From Magnolia sinica (taxonomy: Eukaryota > Streptophyta > Magnoliopsida > Magnoliales > Magnoliaceae), in contig NC_080574.1 of assembly GCF_029962835.1 (NCBI RefSeq), positions 20,310,001 to 20,374,000 of the forward strand: a DNA stretch of 64,000 nucleotides, given 5' to 3'. The notes below the pieces were generated by a model. It was not told the origin of the DNA. It ran no database searches and saw nothing but the letters and a program-made list of their open reading frames with translations. The position numbers and the translations under genes are program-made. Every line of letters begins with the position of its first letter. Position 1 is the stretch's first letter. Below, in pieces: positions 1 to 12,376 of this stretch.

Positions 1-600
1 ACAGAGTGGATTTCTCATGGACATATCGGTGGGCCCCACATCGCTCTGCCTACAGAACTTCATGTTGGCCGGGGTGCCATAGGAGCCCTTCATTCTTAGA
101 AGTGCTTCTACCCATTAGATTCCAACTTTGTTATCCTAATATACCATTTATTCCAAAGATGACCCACAATAAGATTCCAAACTTTCAAGATTATCCATAC
201 AAAATGGATTATGCTAGTTGGGAAAAAAGTGCAATGTCTGCGTGTTAGAGGTGGGGCCTGCAATGAAAGGCACGAAAATGTCATTTTACTTAGAGGAATC
301 ATTGCTTTTCGCTAAGGGCCCATCACTGATATTAAGCTTTTTCATTGGACCATGTTAGGGTTACATGATTCGAGCACTATGGTCTACTGAGTTCTACGGT
401 GGGTAGTGGATGCCACGAAAGTCTCCCAGATTGGAAGATCCCAGTGACCAATGTAGGGAATGTGGGCGTCTTCTTAACCGTCTAAATGTAGGCTACAAAT
501 CAAATGGCTAAGATTCTCCTATCAAGAATCTTTTTTTAGGCATTGCCCATCAATAATGGGAAATGAGAAACTGATGGTCTCGATTACCATAATATAACTC
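1..600. repeat. Degraded GTGGGCCC-family repeat fragments
   Basis: There is no coding signal. The palindromic core GTGGGCCCCAC lies at 29-39, and fragments resembling the dispersed repeat family of this window continue through the stretch. If the minus-strand exon at 709-858 is real, this stretch would be intronic or downstream DNA of that gene. Confidence 0.4.
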
Positions 601-708
601 ACAATTTTTCTTTCTTTCTCCATTGTTTCCTACACTGATTGAGAATTAATTTACAAGAAAAGAAAAAAAAAAGAGAGAGAGAGAGAGAAAGGAGATGAGG
701 GAAGATAC

Positions 709-858
709 CTGGTGAACTATTGAGCTGCTGGAAGCTCTTCTCGCACAAGATAATTCCAAAGCCGGTTTCCCTAAAGCCCTTTTCCTCGTAGCAGAGTCGT
801 TTTTCGTGGACGAGAGATTGTTGATGAAAATATTTCTAGTTGAAGAAGAAAAGGCCAT
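709..858 (-). CDS. First coding exon of an unrecognised gene (partial)
   Basis: On the minus strand an ATG in good context (ATGGC) opens 50 codons that end exactly at a CAG|GTATCT splice donor in phase 0. The peptide starts MAFSSSTRNIF and is rich in Ser, Arg and Lys, with few acidic residues. That composition fits an organelle-targeting N-terminus, but I do not recognise the family. Upstream (higher coordinates) is a CT-rich leader typical of plant 5' UTRs. The first intron would start at 708 and run left; no second exon is seen before the window edge. The evidence is the start codon, composition, donor and leader together. A chance open frame remains possible. Confidence 0.45.
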
Positions 859-1000
859 GGAAGAGAAGCATAAGAAAACTCTCCCTCTCTCCCTCTCTCC
901 CTCTCTCTCTCTAAAAGAAAAGGAGATTAGTTAATAGACTTCCTTCTCCTTCTCTTCATCTTGGAGTTACTCTAAAAGCTAACATCAACACACTTGGGTC
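859..1000 (-). promoter_or_regulatory. Probable 5' leader of the 709-858 gene, with CT/GA microsatellite
   Basis: A pure CTCCCTCT run lies at about 880-912; read from the minus strand it is GA-rich, just upstream of the ATG at 858. Such GA/CT tracts are common in plant 5' UTRs. No clear TATA box was identified. Confidence 0.35.
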
Positions 1001-3277
1001 TCTTCATGGCTGGGAAAGGAGAGAAAACGTGCTTGTTGGGTGTTTGTGGATATAACAATCGAAGGTTTGGATTCATTTCAGTTTGTTTTTTTTTCGTCTT
1101 TCTTGTGGACTGAAATTTCACGCCACAAGCTATAAAATCTACATCAATTGCTTTAGACCACATACACGTATGCGTGTGAAAGCCTCATATGATCCGTCCA
1201 ACCGTCACGTAATCACATCCGCTTTCGGTGGCGGGTCGATGTTGCGCCACGTCATGGTCAGGGATTTTGTGACGCCTTGTGGATAATGTGATTGACAGGA
1301 ATTTGAGGAGCTGGTTCGTCTACACCGTTCCTGGAATAAGCTCATTATACAACTACCTATGTGGGGCCACATTGATGTTTTCGTGGCATCCAGTCCGTCC
1401 ATCATGTGCGCCCCACTCATGTTCTCCACTTGGGCCCAAAATCAGGCTTATTCAAAACTAAATTGAATCGCACCATGTTAATCGTGTATAAAACCTGTAA
1501 AATCAGGTGGCATTTTTTTTTTTAATTTTTAGTTTTATTCATCCTGGTGGGACGCGTCTTGTTAATGGATTGGAGTGGGCCACACACACGATGGAAGATT
1601 TTAGTGGCTGGAATCACATCGCAAATGTTTCCCATTGTGTGACCCACCTGTATCTTTTTACTATAGCCATGGGAAGTATTTAATGATGAGCAGTTAATCA
1701 TCATTGTTTCTCACCGTGTGTTATATTTGAGATTTGAGTACCCTTAGGATTTTTTAAAATGTATTCTAAAATGGGCTCTAAAAATGGATAGACTGAGTGG
1801 ATATACAGAATATGATCAAGGTGTGCCCTACAGTAAGGGTACCTCATTCGTGACCCTCCATTAACCTCGAAGGCCAACTGGCAATGTGAGTGGGACCTTA
1901 ATACCTGTTTGATTTTTCCAGCGGGGTGTAAATAGCTTGTAAATGAATAATTATTATCCTCTCACCGGTTTGAAAATTCATCCCAATTCCGGCTTGAAAA
2001 CTGGCTCAAAAGAGTTACTTTAATGTTCTGGACCCAACAATGAGGTTTCTGATTTATCTATTCCGTCCATCAGTTTTATCACAATATTTTGAAGCATGAG
2101 GCTAAAAATGAAGCAGATCCAGCACTCACGTGGCCCACACCAAAAGAAACAGTGGCCCTATGAAGTTTTTAACGGTAAGTGTTCGATTCCCTTTTTCGTA
2201 TGGTGTAGTCTACTTGAGTTTTGTATATGCCTCATTTTTTGGCTCATGCTATAAATTTAGTTGGCATAATGGATGAACAGTGTGGATAAGCAAAATGAAT
2301 CTCAGAGGGACCCACATATATTTTGCACAGTACTCAGTTCTCCTGTCCAAAAAGTAGGCAGTCAAATCAAATTCTGGTGAAAATGTTGTAAATGCACGAG
2401 TAAATAATTATTACCCTTTTACAGGGTATATACCCATGTAATGGAAAATAAAACAAGCACTAAATCCATGCGTGCATTATATTTCCATGTTGTCTATCTG
2501 TTTAGCAAACTTATTTATGTTTTACTAAAAACGAAGTAAATAAAAATTAAACTTATTTAAGCATGTTGTACTAAAAACGAAGTAAATAAAAATTTTAAGT
2601 AGACCATATTATAAGAAACGATGATTATCCGCCGTTAAAAAACAATTGTGGGCGACAAAAGTTTTGAATCAATCTAATACTTGTCTTATCCTTTCATCCA
2701 AGTTTGTTTATCCTCGTGAATAGATTTAATGGTCAACAAACATTATGGTGGACCTTAGGAAATTTTCAATGATGGGCACTCAATGATCACTATTTCCTAC
2801 GGTGCGGTCCACATGAAATTTGTATCTTCTTCATTTATAGAATAACTCTCTAAAACATACGAATGGTATGGATATACAATGCATGAATACAGGTAGGCCC
2901 TATTGTCGGGTCCCACTGGCTGGTTCGGGGGTAGCAGGCAAGTCGCGCTCGTCAGCCTCGGCCTCACCTAATCCCATCTGTGTAGGGATGTGGGAACCAC
3001 ATAACGATGCGCCCCACACATCTCAGCTGTATGACTCCACCCCACTGTCAGATGGTCACCAATTAAAAATAGTGGTGACCCTTCAGCCATTCGCATGGAT
3101 TAGTTGCATGGCAATCCAGACCGTCCAAATCATGGACCCAACTCTGCATAGCATGACTGAAATTGATGAGATAAGATAATGTTAACCATGTAATGTTTAC
3201 TTTCTAATTTGCACCACTCATAATTACTTTTAACAATTCATGCTATTGCTACTATTTAATTGATTAGGGTGGTTTTA
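1001..3277. repeat. Intergenic DNA with degraded GTGGGCCC-family repeats
   Basis: No gene is seen. Pieces of the dispersed TIR family occur around 1540-1840, 2030-2345 and 2650-3040, recognisable by phrases such as a gtggtccac core, 'aatgaagcagatcc' and 'gtgggccaca'. A short tandem duplication centred on 'gtactaaaaacgaag' lies at about 2520-2600. Confidence 0.45.
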
Positions 3278-3880
3278 GATAGGGCTAAAAGTCGGGTGGG
3301 TTCAACCTGACCAACCGGTGACTGACCCGACATTGAGTTGGGCTCAGACAAGATGTATTGGATTCGATCTCAGGCTTGGGCTATACAAACACCGACCCAA
3401 TAAAACTTGGGTAAGGCTTGGGCTGAAGTATCGGGTTGCCCGACCCAACCTGAACCCAATCAATATATAAGTATAATTTATAATTGAGTGTGGATCGTCT
3501 ATGTTGCAAGCACAAGAATTTCTAGTGGCGTTGGGTCTCATTAGTCCACATCATTTTGGATGACTCAAGCGAACAAGATATGCCGGATTTCTCTCCCAAA
3601 TAGGTTGCGTCCTACACAACATGATTTAAAAGGAGCTGTTGTCCTGTATTTTATCTTGTTTATTTAGAAAAAATTTTACGAGAAATAATTACATATATAA
3701 TTAATAAAATTATAGGTATAAAAAATAAGACGTGTCTTGAAATATAATAAACTAATGTAATAACAAAAATATTAGTATGAATCCACCCAATCAACCCCGC
3801 TAGAGCCCGCTTGGGTTGGGCTTGGGTTGAGAATTTCCAACCCGAGATCGGGTTGGGTCTAGGTCTTGTACACAGGTAAT
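3278..3880. mobile_element. hAT-like miniature element of the GGGTTGGG type (probable)
   Basis: The ends are rich in degenerate TCGGGTTGGG motifs: 'gtcgggtggg' at about 3291 and 'atcgggttgggtctagg' at about 3846, in inverted orientation, around an AT-rich centre. This layout matches non-autonomous hAT elements of plants. I could not find a clean 8-bp target duplication, so the borders are approximate. Confidence 0.4.
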
Positions 3881-4750
3881 ATTAACTACATGATTTTTCC
3901 CCATGAATTTGTACCCCTCAGTATTTTACTTTTAACAACTACCTAATAGCCATTAGTTAAATGGTTAAGATTGATTAATCTGGTTTTAGAGAAATACTCC
4001 ATCCCCAATGGAACCTAAGGTGGAGGGGCTTACCTAAACATACAACACATTTCGCAAGTCTACAAGGCCCAGACCAGTCATCAGGTGGGCTCTATCTTGG
4101 ATGGGGCTTACCTAAACATACAACACATCTGATAAGCAGATGGAACTTTGGGCAAGGATAGGAAGTTATAAAAAATCGACCCAAGTTCCTTTGACCATCC
4201 ATTTATTTATATATCTGAAAAATGCTCTAACCAAATTTGGTGAAATTTTTATGCGTCCCACCAAAGGCCGGCCCCACTTGATGATCAAGTCAGAAAGTGG
4301 TAAAAGCTCTTGATGGCATCCAACAGCTGATAGGTCATGGGCTGCAATGTCTTTATGATGTCGTTATAGGTGGAGGCCACAGCTTGAAACCCACACCAAT
4401 AGTGGACCCAATGGTCTACTATGTTAACATTTCTAATAATAATTTCCGAATCAATTATGATTGTTAGCCTAAGGAGCCATTGGAGAACATGTTTTTGATA
4501 TGCATTGGCAATTACATGTACTCTATGTGCATTTAAGTTACTAGTTGTGCTTGATAACTTATAATAAGAATTCATCTAAATTTATGTGAATCTGTTTTAC
4601 AGCTTATATTTGATGTATGTGTGATAATTAAATTCATGTAAAATGGTAGTAATCAAAATTCATATGAAATGGAATCCAATAGTTTGATTGTAATTAAAAA
4701 AATAAAATTTTAGTGTTGTTTAATTCACATCAAATACACCACCAATTATA
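3881..4750. other. Intergenic, no gene seen
   Basis: AT-rich DNA with a locally repeated phrase, 'ggggcttacctaaacatac', at about 4025 and 4100. No splice-bounded coding exons or structured RNA were recognised. Confidence 0.4.
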
Positions 4751-4869
4751 ACCTCTCAAAGGGCATCTGAATGTTTCATTCCCACTAGTTACCCGTGACA
4801 AAATTGCGGGATTTCCGGAATTTCCGCGGGATTAAAGCAATCAGACCATCATTTCGGCCTTTGAGAGGT
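4751..4869. mobile_element. Very small inverted-repeat element
   Basis: A 119-bp segment begins ACCTCTCAAAGG and ends CCTTTGAGAGGT, a perfect 12-bp terminal inverted repeat. The interior holds a second small palindrome (CCGGAATTTCCGCGG-like). No clear target duplication was found, so the superfamily is undetermined. Confidence 0.4.
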
Positions 4870-6116
4870 GATTGGATGAAGAAAAGATGCATGCTACCGA
4901 GTTGAGCGCTAGAACATCTTTATTGTAAACATACAACTAGTGTATGATGATAAGGAGATTGATTTAGCTGGACAAAATGCAAGGAAATGTGATTGGACGG
5001 ACTACGGTAGATATTTGGCCTACAAAATCAACACTAAGGACAAACCTTGATTGGGTGCACGGCAACTGGTTGCTTAAAGTTGTCAAATCACCACAATATC
5101 TGGCTCATGGTCCATCTGAGCGGGGGTCTACCAGATCAATGGTCTCTATCTCAGCACACGTTCACCACATGCATGGTTCACATTTTGTGGAACTATGAAG
5201 CAATCGCCATCATATCTCCATCGGAAAAGATTGCGTGTGAACCCAGATGTTTGGTAGACTGAGTATCGTTGTCTGGGTTCATGACTTAATCTATCCACAG
5301 ATCCAATGGTCAGGATATCTCATGACAGCTCATACTTTTCCTATGACTTAATCTGTCCACAGATCCAATGGATTCAATGTCCACAAATCCATCTGGTTTA
5401 GTTTGAGTTAATATATCCAGCGTGTACAATTTTTTAGACAAAAGTATATGAGAAATGAAATTGGTGTTAAATGAAGTGGGATTTAATGGTTTAATTGTGT
5501 TTGGATAGAATTAAATGAAAAGTATTTAAAATTAAAATATTCTGTAGTCACAAATATCATCCTGATACAAAACTTTTGTCATACCTACTGTTTGGTGTGG
5601 TATTGCCCACATGAGTTTTGGATCCACCTGATTTTTAGACTCCTGTCCTATTGTGATCTTGCAAAACAGATGGATGGAGAGGATTTGTCACGGACATCTC
5701 TACGTGGCCCCACACATCCCTGTGTATAAAAATATCTTTGTGCCCGGGTCATAAGCAAACCGCTTGCGAATATAATAAGCAAACGGCTAATTGATCAATC
5801 CCTTTCCATCTACCCGAAAAAATAATCCAAATAAAAATAAAATTCCCTTTCCAGGAATAATTCTGTATGCGTTGATAAGGACCGTTGATTTTGTGGGACC
5901 AAACATTGGTGAGCCCTGTTGCAAAGGCCAAAAGTCAAAGGGGCTGGATTGTCGCATTAATGCGACCAATTGCATAAAATTTTCAAAAAATGGGCCGTGC
6001 TCATTTACTAACTAGTCTGTTGGATGGACTGCCCATAATTTGGATGGTCTGAATTGCTTGTGGTCCACATGTGCAATTTCCCTATAATTTCCCATGTACC
6101 GCTCATCTACCAGAAT
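4870..6116. repeat. Intergenic with repeat fragments
   Basis: No gene. A roughly 66-bp imperfect tandem duplication built on 'gacttaatctatccacagat' lies at about 5282-5375. A GTGGGCCC-family fragment lies at about 5590-5730, with gtggccccacac at its edge. Confidence 0.4.
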
Positions 6117-6124
6117 GTTCACGA

Positions 6125-6740
6125 TAGGGATGTACACGAACTGAGTTAGCTCAGTTAGCTCGCTCGACTCGACTCGAAAAAGCTTGATTCGACTTGGTTC
6201 GAAGCTAAGTTCGAGCCAAGTTGAGCTGATTTTTTGAGCTCGAAAATGAGTTCGAGTCGAGTTCGAGCACGACCTAGCTCGACTCGACTCAGCTCAAATC
6301 GAGTTAGTTCGGTGACTTGATTACTCTGCCATTGATGTTGCTCACCAACTGTTTGATAAAATGACTCAATGAAATGTGGTTGGTGGTAAGGAATTAATGT
6401 ACACGAAACAAATACATTTTTTCTCATTGTTTTTTTTTTAAAATAGTTTTTATATCATTTAGAAGGTGTTTGAGAAAATACATATAAAATTATATATTGC
6501 ATCTGTTTGTAAAACAATGAAATTTTGAAGTTGCAGTTAAAGTGCTCGTGGAAATGCCTCAATGGCGAACTCAGCTCGATCTTGGCTTGAACTCGGCCCG
6601 AGCTGGCCTGAGCTGCTGACCAAACCGAGCCGAGCTGGCCAGTCAGGCTTAAGGACCGAGCTAAGTTGAGTTTGAGCTGAGGTCAGCCATTATTCGAGCC
6701 GAGGCCAGCTCAACTCGGTTCGACTCGATGTACACCCCTA
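6125..6740. mobile_element. Non-autonomous hAT element (MITE), 616 bp
   Basis: The ends are inverted repeats, TAGGGATGTACACGAAC at the left and the complement of a TAGGGGTGTACATCGAG-type end at the right. They are flanked by a perfect 8-bp target duplication GTTCACGA at 6117-6124 and 6741-6748. The subterminal regions consist of GAGCTCGAGT-like simple motifs on both sides, with an AT-rich centre. The 8-bp duplication and TAGGG tip are hallmarks of hAT. There is no transposase. Confidence 0.85.
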
Positions 6741-6748
6741 GTTCACGA

Positions 6749-8854
6749 AAGCCAATTGCGTATTCAATGAATTGTGGGGCCCGCTGTGACTTATGTATTT
6801 TATCCACTCTGTCAATTCATTTTACCAAATAATTTTAGGCCTTGATCCAAAAAATAAAGCATATCCAAAGTTCTTATGGCGAAGGAAGTTTCAGATCAAG
6901 CTTATATTTGTGTTTTCATTTCGTTCCTGTGATCTTATAAAGTGTTTGAATGACAAATAAACATAATAGACCCCGGGAAGATATCAACGGTGGAAATTGT
7001 TATTCCTACTGTTTGGTGCTCAGTACGATGAAAGCTTAATGACGCCCATCTCTCTTTTAACACAAACATCCCCACCCCACGTACCCATCCACACCAAATG
7101 GGCAATCGATCCATGGTCTGTGTTGAAACAGAGTCTGTCTAAGACTGAGCCATGGAACCGGACCCATGTTCACGTTCCTCTCAAGGTTACCAGCGGACAT
7201 TTTGTGCTTACAGCCAATGTGCAGCTCGTAAAGACATCCGAGCCGATGAAAAGGTAGGCCTCATCTAGAAGATCATTTGGTACAAAATCCAGGCCGTCCA
7301 TTCATTGAAAGGTTGGAATGTAGAACACATAAGAAGAAAAGTGTATAAAGTTAACACATACAATCAGGCTTAAGGTGAAAGGCAGCCGAGCTTTCTGTAT
7401 CGTGAAGGAAATGGCGGTACCCATCCTCCTCATTTGTGGCACTGATGTACAGCTAATCAGATAAGACCATTCAAAATCGCGGGACCTATTGCGCATGGAG
7501 AATATATCTAAAATTACATTGATCAAGCAATCCTAACCATCCAAATTCACCGAAATAAAATGAATGGTTAAAGATTCCACCAGTAAGAAGGAATCTCCCA
7601 ACGCTTTATTTGTTGTTTCGGTAGTCTGAGCAACTACTGGTATATATAATAGTCCCCGCAACTTCCGCGGGCACCTAAGAAGGTTTCAACGGCCGGCTTT
7701 CAATTCCTTCAATTTCTTGTGGTATAGTCCACTTTATTCTACATCTGCTTAAAATGAGATTGCAAAACCGATGAACCGAGTTGATTTCACATGTAAATGT
7801 CGGTGGGCCCCACACGGCTTTGGGGTTTTAGGAACTCAGCCGAATGGGGTTTCGGTGTATCAGGTTGGTGGGGCCCACCTTGATGTACGTGTATTATATC
7901 CACACTGTCCATTAGGTTTTCCAGCTCATTTTAGGGCATGATCCTAAAAATGAAGCAAATCCAAATCTAAGATGGATCACACCACATGAAACCGATGAAA
8001 CCATAGTGATTGGATGATCATTATTAAAACTTTTGGAGGCCACGAAAACTTTTGAATCAAGATGATATTTATGTGTCTCTTATTTAGGTTTTTGTGACCT
8101 TGTCAACAGTAAAATGAGAAATAAACGCTAAAAAGACCCAGCCAGTTTTTAATGGTGCGAGTTTAGTCGATGGGGTTCGTATGAAACATGGATCTGCTTA
8201 TTATTATTATTATTTTATCATATATTAGAATGAGCTGGAAAAATGGATGGACGGCATAGACGTAAGGCACGTGTATCACAGTGTCCCCACAGTCCGGGAT
8301 CCATCCACCTCGTTGAATCCCGGATCCACGAAAGCCGCATCCGAGGCCGCTGCGGCGGCTGTCCTTGCCAGCGTCTCATGGGACTGGAATTCGGTAGTGA
8401 CCCTCTAGTAATTGGTCGGTGCTGATTGATCCATGCCGTACATCCATTTTATTAACTAATGTTAGTAGATGCTACAAAAAAGAATAAGCAAATTTCAATT
8501 TCACTTACACCACACTGTAAGAAAGAGTAGCGATTGGGTGACTGCCATTCAAACTTTCGGAGGCTACAAAGGTATTGGGTAAGCTGATATTTGTGTTTTC
8601 TCTTCAGTCATGTCTATCAATAGGATGGATGACAAATAGACATTACACCGGGCCCGTGAAGTTTTCAATGGTGGGCCTTCAATCACCACTGTTTCTTGTG
8701 ATGTGGTGCATCTGAAATTTAAATCTACTTCATTGTAGGCTGATGATGGAAAATTGAATAATCAGAATAAAACGCATGCAGCACCTCCCGAGTAAGGGCT
8801 CATCGTGTAAACAATCCCAACCATCCAATCAGTGGGCTTCTACGGTTCCCCGAC
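6749..8854. repeat. GTGGGCCC-family TIR elements, including a good copy at about 7866-8290
   Basis: No gene. A copy with recognisable ends opens with 'ggtggggcccacc' at about 7864 and closes with the inverted counterpart near 8290. The arms pair through 'tccacactgtcc' and 'ggatggacggcatag'. Fragments of further copies fill about 6775-7560 and 8390-8850. A (TTA)n run lies near 8200. Confidence 0.55.
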
Positions 8855-9247
8855 GGAAACGGATTGGCTACTCCCCTGCCACCAGCCAGTGGTCGGTGCT
8901 CTGTGGGCCCCACCATGATGTATGTGTTTCATCCATGCCATCTATCTATTTTTCTAGATCATTTTATCCACCTATTTTTCTATAATTGAGGTATATCTCA
9001 AACTCAAGTGGACAACGTTATAAGAAATAGTGTTGAATGAAGGTCGACCATTGCAAACTTTTGGAGGGCTATAACCAAGCTGGTCTTTGTTTTTTCCCTT
9101 CATCTGGGTCATATGACCTGATCAACAGATTGAATGTCAAATAAACAGTAGGGTGGCATTAGAATAATTTTAATGATAGATATCCAATCATATAGTGTGG
9201 TCCACCTGATATTTATATCCCTCTCCTTTTTGGTGCCAATCCGTTTC
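8855..9247. mobile_element. TIR array element 1 (subfamily alpha)
   Basis: Begins GGAAACGGATTGGC and ends with the exact complement GCCAATCCGTTTCC. Behind the tip the left arm reads 'tactcccctgccaccagcc' and then gtgggccccaccatg. The right arm is shorter than the left. The interior carries the family core 'cttcatctgggtcatatgac' in forward orientation. Superfamily unknown. Confidence 0.6.
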
Positions 9248-9267
9248 CTTTAACTATTCGTATTACA

Positions 9268-9829
9268 GAAGCGGATTGGCTGGTGTACCACACACCACCA
9301 ACCTTGTGTTGATATCATTAAGTTCCGTGGATCTCATCATAAGGTATATCCTTCCATTAGATGAGATTGTTTTAACGCTCAAACCAAAAAATAAGACAGG
9401 TAAAAATATCATGTGGACCACATTGGAAGCAGCAGTGAGGGATTAAACGTCAACCATAGAAACCCATTTGGTCACATAAGTTTTAGATCAATATAATATT
9501 TGTTTTTCCTCCTTATCCTGATCTTTGTAATCTCATGAACAGGTTAGATGTTAAATGGGTATTATGGTGGGCTCTATTGATATTTTAATGGTGAGAATCA
9601 TTCCCACTATTATATGTGGTGTGGTCTGCTTCACTTTTGATAAAACTCTTTTTTGGCTTTAAAGCTCTAAAATTATTTGAAAAAAATAGATGAACGGGTC
9701 ACTGCGTAGCCAATGTAACTTTGATCATCTTTAAAACGTTCGTGCAGCTCGGAGCTCGACGAGATGCAGCGATCGCATTGGCGTGACACGTACCCACTAG
9801 TTAGGTTGGTGGTGTAGCGAATCCGCTTC
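9268..9829. mobile_element. TIR array element 2 (subfamily beta)
   Basis: Begins GAAGCGGATTGGCTGGTGTA, and its right arm reads 'ggttggtggtgtagcgaatc' then CGCTTC, the inverted counterpart. The interior core is in forward orientation ('gatctttgtaatctcatgaa'). It lies 20 bp after element 1. Confidence 0.6.
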
Positions 9830-9867
9830 CACGCTTTCAACAGCGCCCACTGCATCGTCCAATCAGG

Positions 9868-10233
9868 GGGACGCGGATTGCGTACTACCCCTGCCCGTCC
9901 CTAGCTCCGAACGGGCAGTTCTTTGGGCAGGCCCACCGTAACGTATCTATACAATCAAGTCGTCTAACCCTTTACTCAAATTATTTTAAGGTATTAAAAC
10001 AAAAATAGAGCTGATCCAACAGCTACACCACTGATGACTCTTGCATTTAATGTAAGTGACATTTAATGCTTTGTATATTTTAATGCAATCCAACTTATCA
10101 TTCGGTGTGCTCATGCCTTAAACGTAATCTGAGAAAAGGGATGGACGGCCCAGATGTACAGATTCATCACGGTGAGCCCAAAACTACCCGTTTGAAGGTA
10201 AGAACAGGCGGGGTAGTACGCAATCCACGTCCC
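9868..10233. mobile_element. TIR array element 3 (subfamily gamma)
   Basis: Begins GGGACGCGGATTGCGTACTA and ends TAGTACGCAATCCACGTCCC. The inner arms share 'cgaacgggcagtt' and 'aactacccgtttg'. This 366-bp element is the shortest in the array and has lost most of the family core. Confidence 0.65.
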
Positions 10234-10388
10234 GCCTCCATTCCGAAATCGGATTGCGTACTGAGTTACTGCTCTTATCGCACGGTGAGCCCAAAACTAC
10301 CCGTTTGAAGGTAAGAACAGGCAGGGTAGTACGCGATCCACGTCCCGCCTTCCGAAATCGGATTGCGTACTGAGTTACTGCTCTTATT
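10168..10388 (+). repeat. Direct tandem duplication, 113 + 108 bp
   Basis: Units 10168-10280 and 10281-10388 both run from 'cacggtgagcccaaaacta' to 'tgagttactgctctta' and differ by only a few bases and a short indel. Each unit contains the right end of a gamma element joined to the left tip of a delta element. The duplication therefore copied an element junction. Confidence 0.85.
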
Positions 10389-10829
10389 GTACTGAGTAAA
10401 CTCAGTTTGGCCCACCGTTAATGCATGTGGTTTATCCATGCCGTCCATTAGTTTTTCCATATCATTTTATTGGTACAACCCAAAATTGATGCATATATAA
10501 AACTCAAGTGGGCCATACCACTGGAAAAGTTTGAAGTATTGATTTCAACCGTTGAAAATTTTCTAAGGCCTCCGGTGATGTTTATTTCTAATCTAACCTG
10601 TTCATAAGATCATAAGGACATGGATGAAGGGAAAACACAAATATCAGCTTGATCTAAAACCTCTGTTGTCCCCAAGAATTTTTCAACGGTAGATGTTCAA
10701 TTCATACAATTTCTGGTGGTGTGTTAAAAGAGATGGACAGAGTGGATATAATGTACGAATGACACAGGGGCCCACGGAGTTTACTCAATACGCTTACCAT
10801 ACTGAGTTACTCAGTTCGCAATTCGCTTC
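10354..10829. mobile_element. TIR array element 4 (subfamily delta)
   Basis: Begins GAAATCGGATTGCGTACTGA and ends 'cagttcgcaattcgcttcc', the inverted counterpart. Its interior core is reversed relative to elements 1 and 2, with 'atggatgaagggaaaacaca' on the plus strand. Confidence 0.6.
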
Positions 10830-10846
10830 CCTCCATTCCGAGGTCC

Positions 10847-11410
10847 GGAAGTGGATTGGCTGATTTACCTCACACCAGCTATATAGCTGATGTGTTGAAG
10901 CAAGTTCCGTTAGTTTGATCACCAGGTATGTGTTATATTAAAACCCTACATCCATTTGAGAGATCATATTAAGGCTTGAGACTACAAATAAGATAGATAT
11001 GACTATCAAGTGGACCACATTACAAAACAGCAGGGGATTAAACATCTACCATTGAAAACCTTCTTAGGGTCACGGAAGTTTTGGGTCAAAATGAAATTTG
11101 TGCTTCCCTTTCATTCATGTCTTTGTAACCTTATGAATAGATTGGATGGAAAATAAACGTTAGGGTGGGCCTCATGAAATATTTAGTGGTGAAAATCATT
11201 ATCTCCGTTACTAATTGTGGTGTGGTGCAGATGATCTTTGGATATGATTCATTTTTTAGATAATGACCTAAAATGATCTCTAAAAATAGATAAATGGTAC
11301 ATATATGATAAATACATCACTTTGGGCTATGTAACTTTGATCTTCTTTGAGCCAGCTCGATGAGCGTCAGTGCTCGTCTTCGCACGACCCGTACGCACCA
11401 GCCAATCCAC
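10847..11410. mobile_element. TIR array element 5 (subfamily beta)
   Basis: Begins GGAAGTGGATTGGCTGATTT and ends 'gtacgcaccagccaatccac'. The interior matches element 2 over most of its length: both contain 'agttccgt', a similar 'aacctcatgaac'-type core, and 'gtaactttgatc' near the right arm. Core in forward orientation. Confidence 0.6.
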
Positions 11411-11424
11411 CCATAGAATGGTAC

Positions 11425-11826
11425 GAAAGCGGATGTGGACTGCGTAATACCCCATCACTACCTCCGAACGGGCAGTTTGTGGGCTGGCCCACCGTGATGT
11501 ATCTGTACACCCGAACTGTGTGTACCTTTTCTCATATTATTTTAAGGCATCACACGTTACTCTTGCATGAGCCCAAAGAGCAAATGGACCACACCACATG
11601 TTACTCTTGCATTTAATGCAACTGAGATTTAATGTTATATGCATTTTAATGCAACCAAGCTTATTATTTGGTTTGGTCCACTTGCATTGGATCGTCTTTT
11701 TTTATGCCTTAAAATAATATGAGAAAAGAAAATGGCAGTTTGGACATACAGATACATCATGGTGGGCCTGCCCACAAACCTGCCGGTTCAGAGCTAGGGA
11801 CAGGTAGAGGTAGTATGCAATCCGCG
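11425..11826. mobile_element. TIR array element 6 (subfamily gamma)
   Basis: Begins GAAAGCGGATGTGGACTGCG and ends 'gtagtatgcaatccgcg'. Like element 3 it has 'cgaacgggcagtt' in the left arm and a short interior with 'acatttaatg'-type sequence. It lies about 14 bp after element 5. Confidence 0.55.
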
Positions 11827-11838
11827 ACCTACAGGAGC

Positions 11839-12359
11839 GGGAACAGCTTGGCTGCTGCCCCTAACACCAGCCAATGGCTGGTGGTCAGTACTACGTGGGA
11901 CCTACCATGATTCATGAGTTTCATCCATACCGTTCATATATTTTTCTAGATCATTTTAAGGTATGTTACAAAATATGAGGTATATTCCAATCTCAATTGG
12001 ACCACATGACCATAAATAGTGTTGAATGAATGCCGACTATTAAAAACTTTTTGGGGGCCATACTTTTATGGATCAAGATGATCTTTGTTTTTTTCCTTTC
12101 ATCTGAGTATTTATGACCTAATCAACAAATTTGATGTCAAATAAACAGTTCATTGAGCCTTAGGAGGATTTAAATAGTGGATATCCCATCAGTATTATTT
12201 TCCCATGGTGTGGCTCACTTGAGATTTATGTCTCTATAATTTTTAGTATCTAAAAATAGATGAATAGAATAGACGAACCACATACATCATGGTGGGGCCC
12301 AAAGAGCACCGACCAACAGCCACGGGGATGGTGGCAGGGGGAGTAGCCAATCCGTTTCC
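11839..12359. mobile_element. TIR array element 7 (subfamily alpha)
   Basis: The left arm reads GGAACAGCTTGGCTGCTGCC and then 'ccagccaatggctggtgg'. The right arm is the matching inverse, with 'cggggatggtggcaggggga' followed by 'gtagccaatccgtttcc'. Forward core. The 'ccagccaatggctggtgg' segment is itself a palindrome. Confidence 0.6.
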
Positions 12360-12376
12360 ACCAAAGCAGATTAGCT

